The translations under genes and the position numbers were made by a program. The notes beneath the pieces are model-generated. The model worked only from the letters and a program-made list of their open reading frames with translations. It did not search any database and had not been told where the DNA came from. Positions 25,228 to 33,538 of a DNA stretch of 64,000 bases are shown one piece after another. Source of the DNA: Sphaerisporangium album (GTDB taxonomy: Bacteria > Actinomycetota > Actinomycetes > Streptosporangiales > Streptosporangiaceae); NCBI RefSeq assembly GCF_003323745.1, contig NZ_QOIL01000010.1, forward strand, positions 62,001-126,000, given 5' to 3'. Numbering within the stretch: the first letter of the stretch is position 1; every line of letters begins with the position of its first letter.

Positions 25228-26367
25228 ATGCTGACGGCGGGAGACGTCCTCCAGCTCATCCGGCGGGGCACGTGCCGCACCCGCAAGGAGCTCATCGACC
25301 ACACCGGGCTGTCACGGTCCACGATCACCGACCGGGTGGACCGCCTGATCGAGTCCGGCTACATCCACGAGTCGGGCGTCGGCGCCTCCGGGGGCGGGCG
25401 CCCGCCGTCGGTGCTCGACGTCGACGCGTCGAACCACCTGCTGCTGGTGGCCGACCTCGGCGCCGGTCACGCCACCGTCGCCCTCACCGACCTCGCCGCG
25501 CGCACCCTCGCCGAGGAACACGCCGAGATGCGCATCGAGCGCGGCCCCGAGCCGGTGCTCGCCTGGGTCCGCGAGGCCTTCCAGCGGCTGCTGGCGCGGA
25601 CGGGCGCCGACCCGGCGCGGGTGCGCGGCATCGGCGTCGACCTGCCCGGCACGGTCGACCCGGCGTCGGGGCGCATGATCAGGTCCTTCCTGATGCCCGG
25701 CTGGGACGACCACCCGATCAGCGAGGCCGTCCGCGGCCCGTTCGACGTGCCGATCCTCATCGAGAACGACGCCAACGCGATGGCGCTCGGCGAGTGGTGG
25801 GCGTCCTGGCGCCACCAGCCCTCGCTGCTGCTGGTCAAGGTCTCCACCGGCATCGGCGCGGGCATCGTCATCGACGGCCGCGTCCACCGGGGCATCGAGC
25901 AGGCGGCGGGCAGCATCGGGCACGTCCGGCTGAACGACCACGACGACCGGGTCTGCACCTGCGGCTCGCGGGGCTGCGTCGCTTCCCTGGCGAGCGGCCA
26001 GGCCATCGCCCGCGACCTGGGCCTCGAGTCGAGCCGGGAGGCCGTCCGGCTCGTCCAGGCGGGCGATCCGGCGGCCATCGCGCTCGCCCAGGAGGCGGGG
26101 CGCACGCTCGGGATCGTGCTCGCCACCGCGGTCAGCCTGCTCAACCCCGGCGTGCTGGTGCTGGCCGGCGACATGGCCCAGGCCGGTGAGCACTACCTCA
26201 CCGGCGTCCGCGAGAGCGTGTACCGGTGCAGCCTTCCGTACACCACCAGGAACCTGAGGATCGTCCCGGGCGGGCTCGGCGACCGGGCGGGCGTGCTCGG
26301 CATGGCGGTCCTGGTAACCGAGCACGTCCTGTCGCCCGAGGCGGTGGACGCCGCCCTGCATGGCTGA
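25228..26367 (+). CDS. ROK-family transcriptional regulator
   Basis: 379-aa repressor of the ROK family. Residues about 8-50 form a winged helix-turn-helix (RKELIDHTGLSRSTITDRVDRLIESG). The sugar-kinase-like ROK domain shows LLLVADLGAGHATVALTDL, GIGVDLPGTVD, LIENDANAMALGEWW and STGIGAGIVIDGRV. The zinc motif CTCGSRGC (Cys243, 245, 250) is intact. Such proteins sense a sugar or sugar phosphate and control neighbouring catabolic operons. Here the target may be the divergent promoter region 21036-21149 with its TTTGATCAAA palindrome. AGGGG stands just before the ATG and the gene ends the operon. Confidence 0.92.
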   Translation: MLTAGDVLQLIRRGTCRTRKELIDHTGLSRSTITDRVDRLIESGYIHESGVGASGGGRPPSVLDVDASNHLLLVADLGAGHATVALTDLAARTLAEEHAEMRIERGPEPVLAWVREAFQRLLARTGADPARVRGIGVDLPGTVDPASGRMIRSFLMPGWDDHPISEAVRGPFDVPILIENDANAMALGEWWASWRHQPSLLLVKVSTGIGAGIVIDGRVHRGIEQAAGSIGHVRLNDHDDRVCTCGSRGCVASLASGQAIARDLGLESSREAVRLVQAGDPAAIALAQEAGRTLGIVLATAVSLLNPGVLVLAGDMAQAGEHYLTGVRESVYRCSLPYTTRNLRIVPGGLGDRAGVLGMAVLVTEHVLSPEAVDAALHG

Positions 26368-26561
26368 GCGGGCGCTCGCCGGAACGCGGGAAAGATGGCA
26401 GGGTTCTCTGCAATGTTGGGGTGTGGGAGCCTTGTTCCGGGGGAAGACCTGAATGCTCGGGAGCCGTTCTGGGCGGGGTGGTGCGGTGATCACGGGGTGC
26501 CGGCCTGCGGATCCGGTGGGGGCGCGGCGCGCACGCCGCGTGGGCGAATACGCTCGCGGCC

Positions 26562-27812
26562 ATGACAGGCCGTGATCCCCGCAGCGTGCTGAGGGAACGT
26601 CCGTCCGTCCGGCTGATCATTGGCCTGGTCGTGGCCGGGCTGTGCGCGATGGTGTCGTTCTCGTTCGACGTCTTCAACGGCGAGCCGGTGCAGTTCTTCA
26701 TCGCGCTCGTGCTCGCGCTGGCCCCGGTGCCGCTGCTGCTGGCCGGGCTGCTCGCCCTGGACCGCCTGGAACCCGAGCCGCGCAAGGATCTCGCGTTCGC
26801 CTTCATGTGGGGCGCGGGCATCGCCGTGCTCCTCGCCGGCATCGTGAACAGCCTCAACCTGCGGTACGTCACGCTCGCCACCCAGGACCCCACGGGGGCG
26901 CGCAACCTCGTGGCCACCTTCGTCGCGCCCGTGGTCGAGGAGACGATGAAGGGGCTCGTGCTGCTCGGCCTGCTGCGCTGGCGCCGGCAGGAACTGGACG
27001 GCCCGACCGACGGCATCATCTACGCCGGGATGGTGGGCCTCGGCTTCGCGATGAGCGAGAACGTCAGCTACTACATCATGGCGCTGGACCAGCACGGCGT
27101 GCAGGGGCTCGCGGTCACCGTGGTGCTGCGCGGCATCCTGTCCCCGTTCGCCCACCCGCTGTTCACCTCGATGATCGGCATCGCGGTGGCGTACGCCGCG
27201 CAGAGCCGGGGGCCGGCGCGGGGCGGGGTCGTCTTCCTCGGATGGCTCGGCGCGATCACCCTGCACGGCATCTGGAACGGCTTCACGTCCTACGGCGGCC
27301 TGGGCGGCCTGGCGGCGGCCTACCTGCTGCTGATGGTCCTGTTCTTCGTCGAGCTCGGGGTCGTCCTGAAGGACCGCAGGCGCATCGTCGGCTTCATCCA
27401 GTACTACCTGCCGCCCTACGGCGGGCTCGGGCTGGTCACCGACATCGACGTGTTCATGCTGTCCTCCCTGCAGGGGCGCAGGCAGGCCCGGCAGTGGGCC
27501 AGGGCGCACGGCGGGCAGCGGGGGCTGAGCGCCATGCGCGACTACCAGGTCGCCGCGACCGAGCTCGGCCTGCTGCACGACCGGGGGCGGCGCGGCGTCA
27601 TCTCCAGGGACGCCTTCGAGGGGCAGCGGGAAGCCCTGCTGGCCTGCATGAGCGCGGCCAAGTCCGATTTCCCCGTCCCCGCGCGGCACCAGACCACGAT
27701 CGCCAAGGGCATGGCCCCGCCCGGGTACGCCCCCGGGCACGACCCGCGGCACTCGGCCTCGCCGTACCCGCCGTATCCGCCGTCAGACGGCATTCCCCGC
27801 GACCCGGCCTGA
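26562..27812 (+). CDS. PrsW-family intramembrane metalloprotease
   Basis: 416-aa polytopic membrane protease related to PrsW, which cleaves anti-sigma factors in Bacillus; targets in actinomycetes are not established. Family motifs seen: VVEETMK (EExxK), GFAMSENVSYY (second motif with Glu), LSPFAHPLFTSM (conserved His) and HGIWNG (conserved His, Asn). About eight hydrophobic segments lie between residues 18 and 290, followed by a roughly 120-residue cytoplasmic tail ending in Pro/Tyr-rich repeats (PYPPYPPS). It appears monocistronic. The 194-bp gap before it holds no recognisable feature. Confidence 0.88.
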   Translation: MTGRDPRSVLRERPSVRLIIGLVVAGLCAMVSFSFDVFNGEPVQFFIALVLALAPVPLLLAGLLALDRLEPEPRKDLAFAFMWGAGIAVLLAGIVNSLNLRYVTLATQDPTGARNLVATFVAPVVEETMKGLVLLGLLRWRRQELDGPTDGIIYAGMVGLGFAMSENVSYYIMALDQHGVQGLAVTVVLRGILSPFAHPLFTSMIGIAVAYAAQSRGPARGGVVFLGWLGAITLHGIWNGFTSYGGLGGLAAAYLLLMVLFFVELGVVLKDRRRIVGFIQYYLPPYGGLGLVTDIDVFMLSSLQGRRQARQWARAHGGQRGLSAMRDYQVAATELGLLHDRGRRGVISRDAFEGQREALLACMSAAKSDFPVPARHQTTIAKGMAPPGYAPGHDPRHSASPYPPYPPSDGIPRDPA

Positions 27813-27873
27813 CCTGTTCGCGGTCTTCGCGAGGTCCGCGGGACGGGCCGCGCGTCACCGGCGGGCCGGCCGG

Positions 27874-28386
27874 CTAACCGCACCCCACCTGCGTGAAGGA
27901 CGGGGGAGTCTTGTCCTGTACTTTCGCGATGAATCCGGCGGTCGCCGTCGCCCCGGCCGCCAGCCGGGGGTTGGCCTCGGGCGCGTGGATCATCGCCGTC
28001 GGGCCGCTCTGCATCGGCGTGCCCTGCCACGCCTCGGTGATGGTCATCCCGAGCGGCATCGTCCACTGGACGTACCAGGCGTTGATCGGCGCGTCGCCGG
28101 TGTTCCTGATCGTCACCTCGCCGCGGAACCCGCCGGGCCAGGCGAACACGGTCTTCACGGACGCCGAGCAGGAGGCGGGCGCCGGCGTCGATGAAGGGGT
28201 CACCGGATGGGTCGACGGCACCCCCGGTGGGGAGGGCTGCTGTGACGTCGCCGTGGCCGCCGGCGGAGTCGCCCGTACGGTCTCCGAGCAGCCCGTGAGC
28301 GCCGCGACCGTGGTCAGGGCCGCCGCCAGCGCGAGCCCGTACCGGGCCGCCGTCCCCGGTCCGGCTCTTCCGATCGCCTCGGACAC
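27874..28386 (-). CDS. Lipoprotein with a family-2 cellulose-binding module, no catalytic domain
   Basis: 170-aa predicted surface lipoprotein. GTG 28386 (VSEAIGRAG) is chosen because the CelR/CebR-like operator lies 24 nt upstream; a longer frame would place the operator inside coding DNA. The signal segment GLALAAALTTVAALTGC contains the lipobox LTGC. A Pro/Ser/Thr linker follows (PSPPGVPSTHPVTPSSTPAP), then a CBM2-like module from CSASVKTVFAWPGGF to the final CG. The module has conserved Trp in NAWYVQW and ITEAWQG and the two terminal Cys that normally form a disulfide. It probably tethers the cell to cellulose or a similar polysaccharide, or presents it to enzymes. Confidence 0.8.
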   Translation of the reverse strand: MSEAIGRAGPGTAARYGLALAAALTTVAALTGCSETVRATPPAATATSQQPSPPGVPSTHPVTPSSTPAPASCSASVKTVFAWPGGFRGEVTIRNTGDAPINAWYVQWTMPLGMTITEAWQGTPMQSGPTAMIHAPEANPRLAAGATATAGFIAKVQDKTPPSFTQVGCG

Positions 28387-28409
28387 GGTGACGGCTGTCG
28401 TGGCTCCGC

Positions 28410-28423
28410 TGGGAGCGCTCCCA
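28410..28423. promoter_or_regulatory. Perfect CelR/CebR-type operator
   Basis: TGGGAGCGCTCCCA, a perfect 14-bp palindrome identical to the operator described for the cellobiose-responsive repressors CelR (Thermobifida) and CebR (Streptomyces). It lies 24 nt upstream of the GTG start of the CBM2 lipoprotein, the usual distance for such repressor sites. Confidence 0.85.
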
Positions 28424-28566
28424 TGCACGGTGCGGACCCTATCCCGCGTCTGACGGCGGCTCCAGAGGGGCGGGCGCGAAGATCCCGGTGGCACGGAAAG
28501 CCGCAGGTCCGCTCGGCGGCCATCTCCGGGACCGATGAAACTTTCGCGACCGGGCGGGCGGGAGCC

Positions 28567-29292
28567 TCAGCGGCGCGCGCCGAGGATCCGGTCCAGCGAG
28601 GTCTCCCTGGGGCCGGGGAACACCGGGGACGAGCGCAGCACCATCGCGTCCAGGAAGCCCTTGGCCGTCGCGCCGAACTCCCGGGCGGCGTAGACGGTCG
28701 TCCGGCCGGGCCAGACGGCGAAGGAATCGTCGCCGACCCCGAACGCCTCGATGCCCGCCGCCCGGCACAGCGCCACCGCGCGCGGCAGGTGGAAGTTCTG
28801 CGTCACGACGGTCAGGCGGTCGGCCCCGAACACCTCGCGGGCCCGCACACAGGAGTCCCAGGTGTCGAACCCCGCGTAGTCCAGCACCATGACCCGGTCC
28901 GGCACCCCGCGCGCGACCAGGTAGGCGCGCATCGCGGACGGCTCGTCGTACCCGGCCCTGCCGTTGTCGCCCGACAGCAGCAGCGCCCGCACCCGGCCGT
29001 CCCGGTAGAGCGCGGCGGCGAGGTCCAGCCGCGTGGCCAGCATCGGCGAGGGCACGCCGTGGAACAGCCCGGCTCCCAGCACGAGCGCCACGGGAGCGGG
29101 CGGGACGTCGCGGATCCACGCGCCGCCGGGGCCCGCCGTGACCCGGTGGCCGGCGGCGGACAGCCAGGCCCAGGTCATCGGCGCGAGCGTGAGCAGGCTG
29201 AGCGCGACGGCCGAGAGGAACAGGCGGCGTCGCGTCCGCAGCGGCCATCGTGGCCGGCGGAATCGGGGCGAATGATCGGTGTGGCCGAGCAT
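28567..29292 (-). CDS. DUF218/SanA-YdcF-family membrane-anchored protein
   Basis: 241-aa protein with one N-terminal membrane segment (LFLSAVALSLLTLAPMTWAWL) and an extracytoplasmic DUF218 domain. Features of the SanA/YdcF group are ALVLGAGLFHGVPSPMLATRLDLAAALY, LLLSGDNGRAGYDEPSAM and VVTQNFHLPRAVALCRAAG. Relatives affect envelope integrity in enterobacteria; the biochemical activity is unclear. It begins 6 nt after the ctaA stop and is therefore probably cotranscribed with ctaA. Confidence 0.85.
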   Translation of the reverse strand: MLGHTDHSPRFRRPRWPLRTRRRLFLSAVALSLLTLAPMTWAWLSAAGHRVTAGPGGAWIRDVPPAPVALVLGAGLFHGVPSPMLATRLDLAAALYRDGRVRALLLSGDNGRAGYDEPSAMRAYLVARGVPDRVMVLDYAGFDTWDSCVRAREVFGADRLTVVTQNFHLPRAVALCRAAGIEAFGVGDDSFAVWPGRTTVYAAREFGATAKGFLDAMVLRSSPVFPGPRETSLDRILGARR

Positions 29293-29298
29293 GCTCGC

Positions 29299-30330
29299 TT
29301 AGACGCCGACCGCGTCCACTTCGTTCGGGGCGGGTGTGAGGGAGCCCAGCGGGCCGCGCGAGCGCATGAGGAACACCACGCGCAGGGCGGCGATCCAGAC
29401 CAGCGTCGACCCGAGCACGTGCAGGCCGACCAGGAACGCGGGCACGGCGAGGAAGTACTGCACGTACCCGATCACGCCCTGGGCCAGCTCGACGCCGAGC
29501 AGCACCAGCGCGCCCCGCCGGGCCCGGCCCGGGACGTCGGTGACGTGCAGCGCGAACAGCAGCGCGAAGGTCAGGCCGAGCACCACCCACACCGTGTCGG
29601 CGTGCAGGCGCGCCATGGTCTCGATGTCGAAGTTGAAACGTGAGGCCGCCTCGTCGCCGGAGTGCGGGCCCGTGCCCGTGACGACCACGCCAGCGACCAG
29701 CAGCACGAACACCGCCGTGACCAGCACGAACCCGAGCGTGCGGATGTCGCGGTGGACGAGGCGGCGCGCGGGCGCGTCCCCCTCGCCGGAACGGGCGTAG
29801 AGCGCGAACGCGCCGGCGATCATGCCGATGGACACCAGGAAATGGACGCTGACCGTCACCGGGTTGAGCGCCGAGCGGACCACCAGGCCGCCCCACACCG
29901 CCTGGAGGGCCACCCCCGCGGGCTGGATCAGTGCCAGGCGCGTCAGCGCCCGGCGGCGGGGGACCAGCCGGAAGGCCGCGACCACGCAGCCCACCGCCAC
30001 CGCGAGCACCAGGAACGACAGCAGGCGGTTGCCGAACTCGATCGCCATGTTGAGCGGCGCGTGGGCGTCGTGCGGCGCGGGGACGAAGCTGCCGGGCGTG
30101 CAGCGCGGCCAGCTCGGGCAGCCGAGCCCGGATCCGGTGAGGCGGACGGCGGCGCCGGTGACGGCGATGCCCGCGTTCGCCACCACGCTCGCCAGCGCCC
30201 ACCGTCGCATCGACGCGGCGGTCGGCGACCAGGCGGAGTGGAACAACTCCAGGGCCCGGCCCCGGAGCCGTTCGGGAAGAGGCCGCCCGTCGTTACTGGA
30301 GAACTGGTCTGCTGCGGTCACGGCACACAT
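29299..30330 (-). CDS. ctaA: Heme A synthase (COX15/CtaA family)
   Basis: 343-aa membrane protein that oxidises heme O to heme A for cytochrome aa3. About eight hydrophobic helices are visible. Heme-ligand His residues are expected in MAIEFGNRLLSF, VHFLVSIGM, ARLHADTVWVVLG and LHVLGSTLVWIAALR. The paired Cys segment of the first extracellular loop is present (GLGCPSWPRCTPG). ATG 30330 is chosen; GTG 30321 is an alternative. It would act on the product of CtaB, encoded at the left window edge. The usual right-hand neighbours, the ABC exporter and suf operon, are displaced by about 15 kb. Confidence 0.94.
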   Translation of the reverse strand: MCAVTAADQFSSNDGRPLPERLRGRALELFHSAWSPTAASMRRWALASVVANAGIAVTGAAVRLTGSGLGCPSWPRCTPGSFVPAPHDAHAPLNMAIEFGNRLLSFLVLAVAVGCVVAAFRLVPRRRALTRLALIQPAGVALQAVWGGLVVRSALNPVTVSVHFLVSIGMIAGAFALYARSGEGDAPARRLVHRDIRTLGFVLVTAVFVLLVAGVVVTGTGPHSGDEAASRFNFDIETMARLHADTVWVVLGLTFALLFALHVTDVPGRARRGALVLLGVELAQGVIGYVQYFLAVPAFLVGLHVLGSTLVWIAALRVVFLMRSRGPLGSLTPAPNEVDAVGV

Positions 30331-30564
30331 CGTAGGTGCCGGGGGGAGTGCCTCTGATTGTGGTGTGTCCGTTACGCGACCTCCGGTCGCGCTGCGTGAG
30401 CCGCCTCCGCGCCTGTGCCTTCCGCCGTCGGTAAGGAAGGGGCTCGTTCCTCACCCTTCCGGCTGCCCCTCGCGTGGGCCGGGCGGAGATGGGCGGGTAT
30501 TGATTGGGGTTGCGGCTATGTGACATATTACTGATTCGTTGAGGATTGTGGCGTTGGGGTGGGG

Positions 30565-31701
30565 ATGACGGACGTCGTGGTGGTCGGCGCGGGGGTCGTC
30601 GGGGCGGCGTGCGCGTACTACGCCGCTCGGGCGGGGCTCTCCGTGACGGTCCTGGACCGGGGGCCGGTCGCGGCGGGGACCACCGGCGCCGGTGAGGGGA
30701 ACATCCTCGTCTCCGACAAGGAACCAGGTCCCGAGCTGGAGCTCGCGCTGCTGTCGGCCCGCCTCTGGCGCGAGCTGGCCGGACTGGGCGGGTTCGAGTA
30801 CGAGGCCAAGGGCGGGCTGGTCGTCGCCGAGACGTCCGAGGTGCTCGGGTCGCTCGCCGACCTCGCCGTCGCCCAGGCCGGGGCGGGCGTCGAGCACGTG
30901 CCCGTGGCCGCCGGCGAGCTGCCCGGCTACGAGCCCGACCTCACGCCGGACCTGGCCGGCGGGGTGTACTACCCGCAGGACTCCCAGGTGCAGCCCATGC
31001 TCGCCGCCGCCCGCCTCCTGAGCGGCGCCCCCGGAGCCGTCCTGCGGACCGGCGTGGAGGTCACCGGGCTGCTGCGCGACGGCGACCGGGTCACCGGGGT
31101 ACGCACGAACGAGGGGGACATCCCGGCGGGCGCCGTGGTCAACGCGGCGGGCACCTGGAGCGGAGAGGTCGCCGCGCTCGCCGGGCTGGACCTGCCGATC
31201 CTGCCCCGCCGGGGCTTCATCCTGGTCACCGAGCCGCTCGGCGGACGCCTCGGGCCGCCGCTGATCAGGCACAAGGTCTACACCGCCGCGTACGTCACCG
31301 ACGTGGCGAGCGACTCGGAGGGCCTGGAGACGAGTGCCGTGATCGAGGGAACGCCCTCCGGCACCGTGCTCATCGGGGCCAGCCGCGAACGCGTCGGCTT
31401 CGACCGCACGACGTCGATCCCGGTGCTGGAGGCGCTCGCCCGCCAGGCCGTCGCGCTGTTCCCCGGGCTGGCGGCCCGCCGGGTGATCAGGGCGTACTGC
31501 GGCTTCCGCCCGTACTGTCCCGACCATCTGCCCGTCATCGGGGCCGATCCGCGCGCGCCCGGCCTGTACCACGCGTGCGGCCACGAGGGCGCGGGCATCG
31601 GCCTCGCCCCGGCGACCGGCCACCTCGTCGCGGGGCTGCTCGCCGGGGCCGCCCCCACGCTGGACCTGAGCCCCTTCCGCCCGGAAAGGTTCGCCGCATG
31701 A
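30565..31701 (+). CDS. D-hydroxyproline dehydrogenase-type FAD oxidoreductase, DAO subunit
   Basis: 378-aa FAD-dependent DAO-family subunit. VVVVGAGVVGAACAYYAARAG is the N-terminal Rossmann motif and HACGHEGAGIGLAPATGHLVA the C-terminal flavin motif. With the [2Fe-2S] subunit (31698-31997) and the pyridine-nucleotide-disulfide-type subunit (31994-33538) it makes a three-component dehydrogenase like the HcnABC and D-hydroxyproline dehydrogenase systems. The proposed reaction is oxidation of cis-4-hydroxy-D-proline to pyrroline-4-hydroxy-2-carboxylate, supported by the downstream pathway genes. ATG 30565 follows a GGGG-rich ribosome site; GTG 30559 is possible. Stop overlaps the next start by 4 nt. 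Confidence 0.88.
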   Translation: MTDVVVVGAGVVGAACAYYAARAGLSVTVLDRGPVAAGTTGAGEGNILVSDKEPGPELELALLSARLWRELAGLGGFEYEAKGGLVVAETSEVLGSLADLAVAQAGAGVEHVPVAAGELPGYEPDLTPDLAGGVYYPQDSQVQPMLAAARLLSGAPGAVLRTGVEVTGLLRDGDRVTGVRTNEGDIPAGAVVNAAGTWSGEVAALAGLDLPILPRRGFILVTEPLGGRLGPPLIRHKVYTAAYVTDVASDSEGLETSAVIEGTPSGTVLIGASRERVGFDRTTSIPVLEALARQAVALFPGLAARRVIRAYCGFRPYCPDHLPVIGADPRAPGLYHACGHEGAGIGLAPATGHLVAGLLAGAAPTLDLSPFRPERFAA

Positions 31702-31997
31702 CGCGATCGCAGGAAGGCCCCCACGCGGGCCGCCTCGACGGGGCGCGGCCTGTGCCCGCCTTCGAGATCACCGTGGACGGCCGCCCGGTGCCCGCCGCGC
31801 CGGGCCAGACGATCGGCGCCGTCCTGCACGCCGCCGGGGTGGTCTCCTGGCGCACGACCCGGGTCGGCGGGCGTCCGCGCGGCCTGTTCTGCGGCATCGG
31901 GATCTGCTTCGACTGCCTGGTCACGGTGAACGGCACGCCGTCGCTGCGCGCCTGCCAGACCGAGGCCCTGCCGGGGGACCGGGTGACCACGGGATGA
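31698..31997 (+). CDS. Small [2Fe-2S] subunit of D-hydroxyproline dehydrogenase
   Basis: 99-aa ferredoxin-like subunit with the Cys pattern CGIGICFDCLVTVNG plus a later ACQTE Cys, the plant-type [2Fe-2S] arrangement (C-x4-C-x2-C...C) used in HcnA-like gamma subunits. It passes electrons between the two flavoprotein subunits. It is coupled to both neighbours by 4-nt overlaps (31698-31701 and 31994-31997). Confidence 0.88.
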   Translation: MTRSQEGPHAGRLDGARPVPAFEITVDGRPVPAAPGQTIGAVLHAAGVVSWRTTRVGGRPRGLFCGIGICFDCLVTVNGTPSLRACQTEALPGDRVTTG

Positions 31998-33538
31998 GCG
32001 ACCGGGCCATGCCGGGATCGGGCCATGAGGGGCCGGGCACGAGGGACCTGGCCATCGTCGGGGCGGGCCCCGCCGGGATGGCGGCCGCCGTGGCCGCCTC
32101 GCGCGCGGGGCTGGACGTGGTGCTGGTCGACGCGCAGGCGCGCCTGGGCGGCCAGTACTTCCGGCACGCGCCCCCCGGCCTCCGCGCCGGGCACCCCGGC
32201 ACGCCGCAGCGCGGCTTCGGCCGCTTCACCCGCCTCGCCGAGGCCCTCACCGGTGTGGACGTGCGCCTCGGGCACCGGGTCTGGGCCGTGGAGAAGGCCG
32301 TGGAGAAGAACGCGGAGAGGAACACCGCCGGGAACGCCGGGAAGGCCGCCGGGAACGATCCGGGGAACGAGGCCGACCAGAACCCCGGGAAGGACGCGGC
32401 CGCAGGGTTCATCGTCCACTGCCTGGCGGGGACGCGGGACGAGCGGCGCGTGACCCTCCGCGCCCGGCGGCTGCTGATCGCCACCGGCGCGCACGACCGC
32501 CCGCTGCCCTTCCCCGGCTGGGACCTGCCCGGCGTGCTCACCGCCGGGGGCGCGCAGGCGCTGCTCAAGGGCGACCTCGTGCCTGCCGGGCGGACGGTCG
32601 TCGTCGCCGGGACCGGCCCGTTCCTGCTGCCCGTCGCGGCGGGCCTGGCCGAGGCCGGCGCGCGCGTGGCGGGCGTGTTCGAGGCGAACGGCGGCGCCGG
32701 CCTCGCCCCGGCCCTGGCGGTCCGTCCGGGCAAGCTGGCCGAGGGCGCGGGATACCTGTGGCGCCTCGCGCGGCGCCGCGTCCCGTACGCCGTGCGTCAC
32801 GCCGTGGTCGAGGCGCACGGCGGGGACCGGCTCACGCACGTCACCGTGGCCCGGCTCGGCCGCGACTGGACTCCCGGCGCGCGGCGGACGATCGCCTGCG
32901 ACGCGCTGGCGGTCGGCTACGGCTTCGTCCCGCAGATCGAGCTGGCCACCCAGCTCGGCTGCGCCACCGAGGCCGGCGGTGACGGCGAGCAGGTGGTCGT
33001 GGTGGACGCCGGGATGCGCACCAGCGTGCCCGGCGTCTACGCGGCGGGCGAGCCCACCGGCGTCGGCGGCGCGGACCTGGCCGAGGCCGAGGGCTGGATC
33101 GCCGGGCGCGCCGTGGCCGCCGACCTCGGCCGCCCCGTGCGGCCCGCGCCCGCCCTGTCACGCAGGCGTGACCGCCTGGCCGCCTTCGGCCGGGCGATGC
33201 AGGACGCATATCCGGTCCGCGACGGGTGGAAGGGCTGGCTGCGCGGCGACACGCTGGTCTGCCGCTGCGAGGAGGTCCCGTACGCGCGCGTCCGGGAGGC
33301 GCTGGCGCTCGGCGCCACCGACGCGCGGTCGGTGAAGCTGCTGGCCCGTCCCGGCATGGGCTGGTGCCAGGGCCGCGTCTGCGGGTACGCCGTGGCGCGC
33401 CTGGCGGGCGAGACGTCCCCGCCGCCCCGCCGCCCGGTGGCGCACCCCGTACGGCTGGGCGACCTGGCGGGCCTCCCGGACCGGGCGGACGAGACGCAAG
33501 GCACGGCAAACGACCCCGCAGGAGAGGAAGCCCGATGA
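31994..33538 (+). CDS. D-hydroxyproline dehydrogenase-type FAD/NAD(P) subunit with BFD-like [2Fe-2S] domain
   Basis: 514-aa flavoprotein of the pyridine nucleotide-disulfide oxidoreductase type: LAIVGAGPAGMAAAVAASRAG near the N-terminus, a second nucleotide site TVVVAGTGPFLLPVAAGLA, and VYAAGEPTGVGGADLAE. The C-terminal BFD-like [2Fe-2S] domain holds VCRCEEVPYARVREAL and GMGWCQGRVCG (four Cys). Residues about 98-137 are a low-complexity Asn/Gly/Lys/Glu-rich stretch that interrupts the FAD domain and is not expected. Third component of the hydroxyproline dehydrogenase; its stop overlaps the deaminase start by 4 nt. Confidence 0.87.
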   Translation: MSDRAMPGSGHEGPGTRDLAIVGAGPAGMAAAVAASRAGLDVVLVDAQARLGGQYFRHAPPGLRAGHPGTPQRGFGRFTRLAEALTGVDVRLGHRVWAVEKAVEKNAERNTAGNAGKAAGNDPGNEADQNPGKDAAAGFIVHCLAGTRDERRVTLRARRLLIATGAHDRPLPFPGWDLPGVLTAGGAQALLKGDLVPAGRTVVVAGTGPFLLPVAAGLAEAGARVAGVFEANGGAGLAPALAVRPGKLAEGAGYLWRLARRRVPYAVRHAVVEAHGGDRLTHVTVARLGRDWTPGARRTIACDALAVGYGFVPQIELATQLGCATEAGGDGEQVVVVDAGMRTSVPGVYAAGEPTGVGGADLAEAEGWIAGRAVAADLGRPVRPAPALSRRRDRLAAFGRAMQDAYPVRDGWKGWLRGDTLVCRCEEVPYARVREALALGATDARSVKLLARPGMGWCQGRVCGYAVARLAGETSPPPRRPVAHPVRLGDLAGLPDRADETQGTANDPAGEEAR

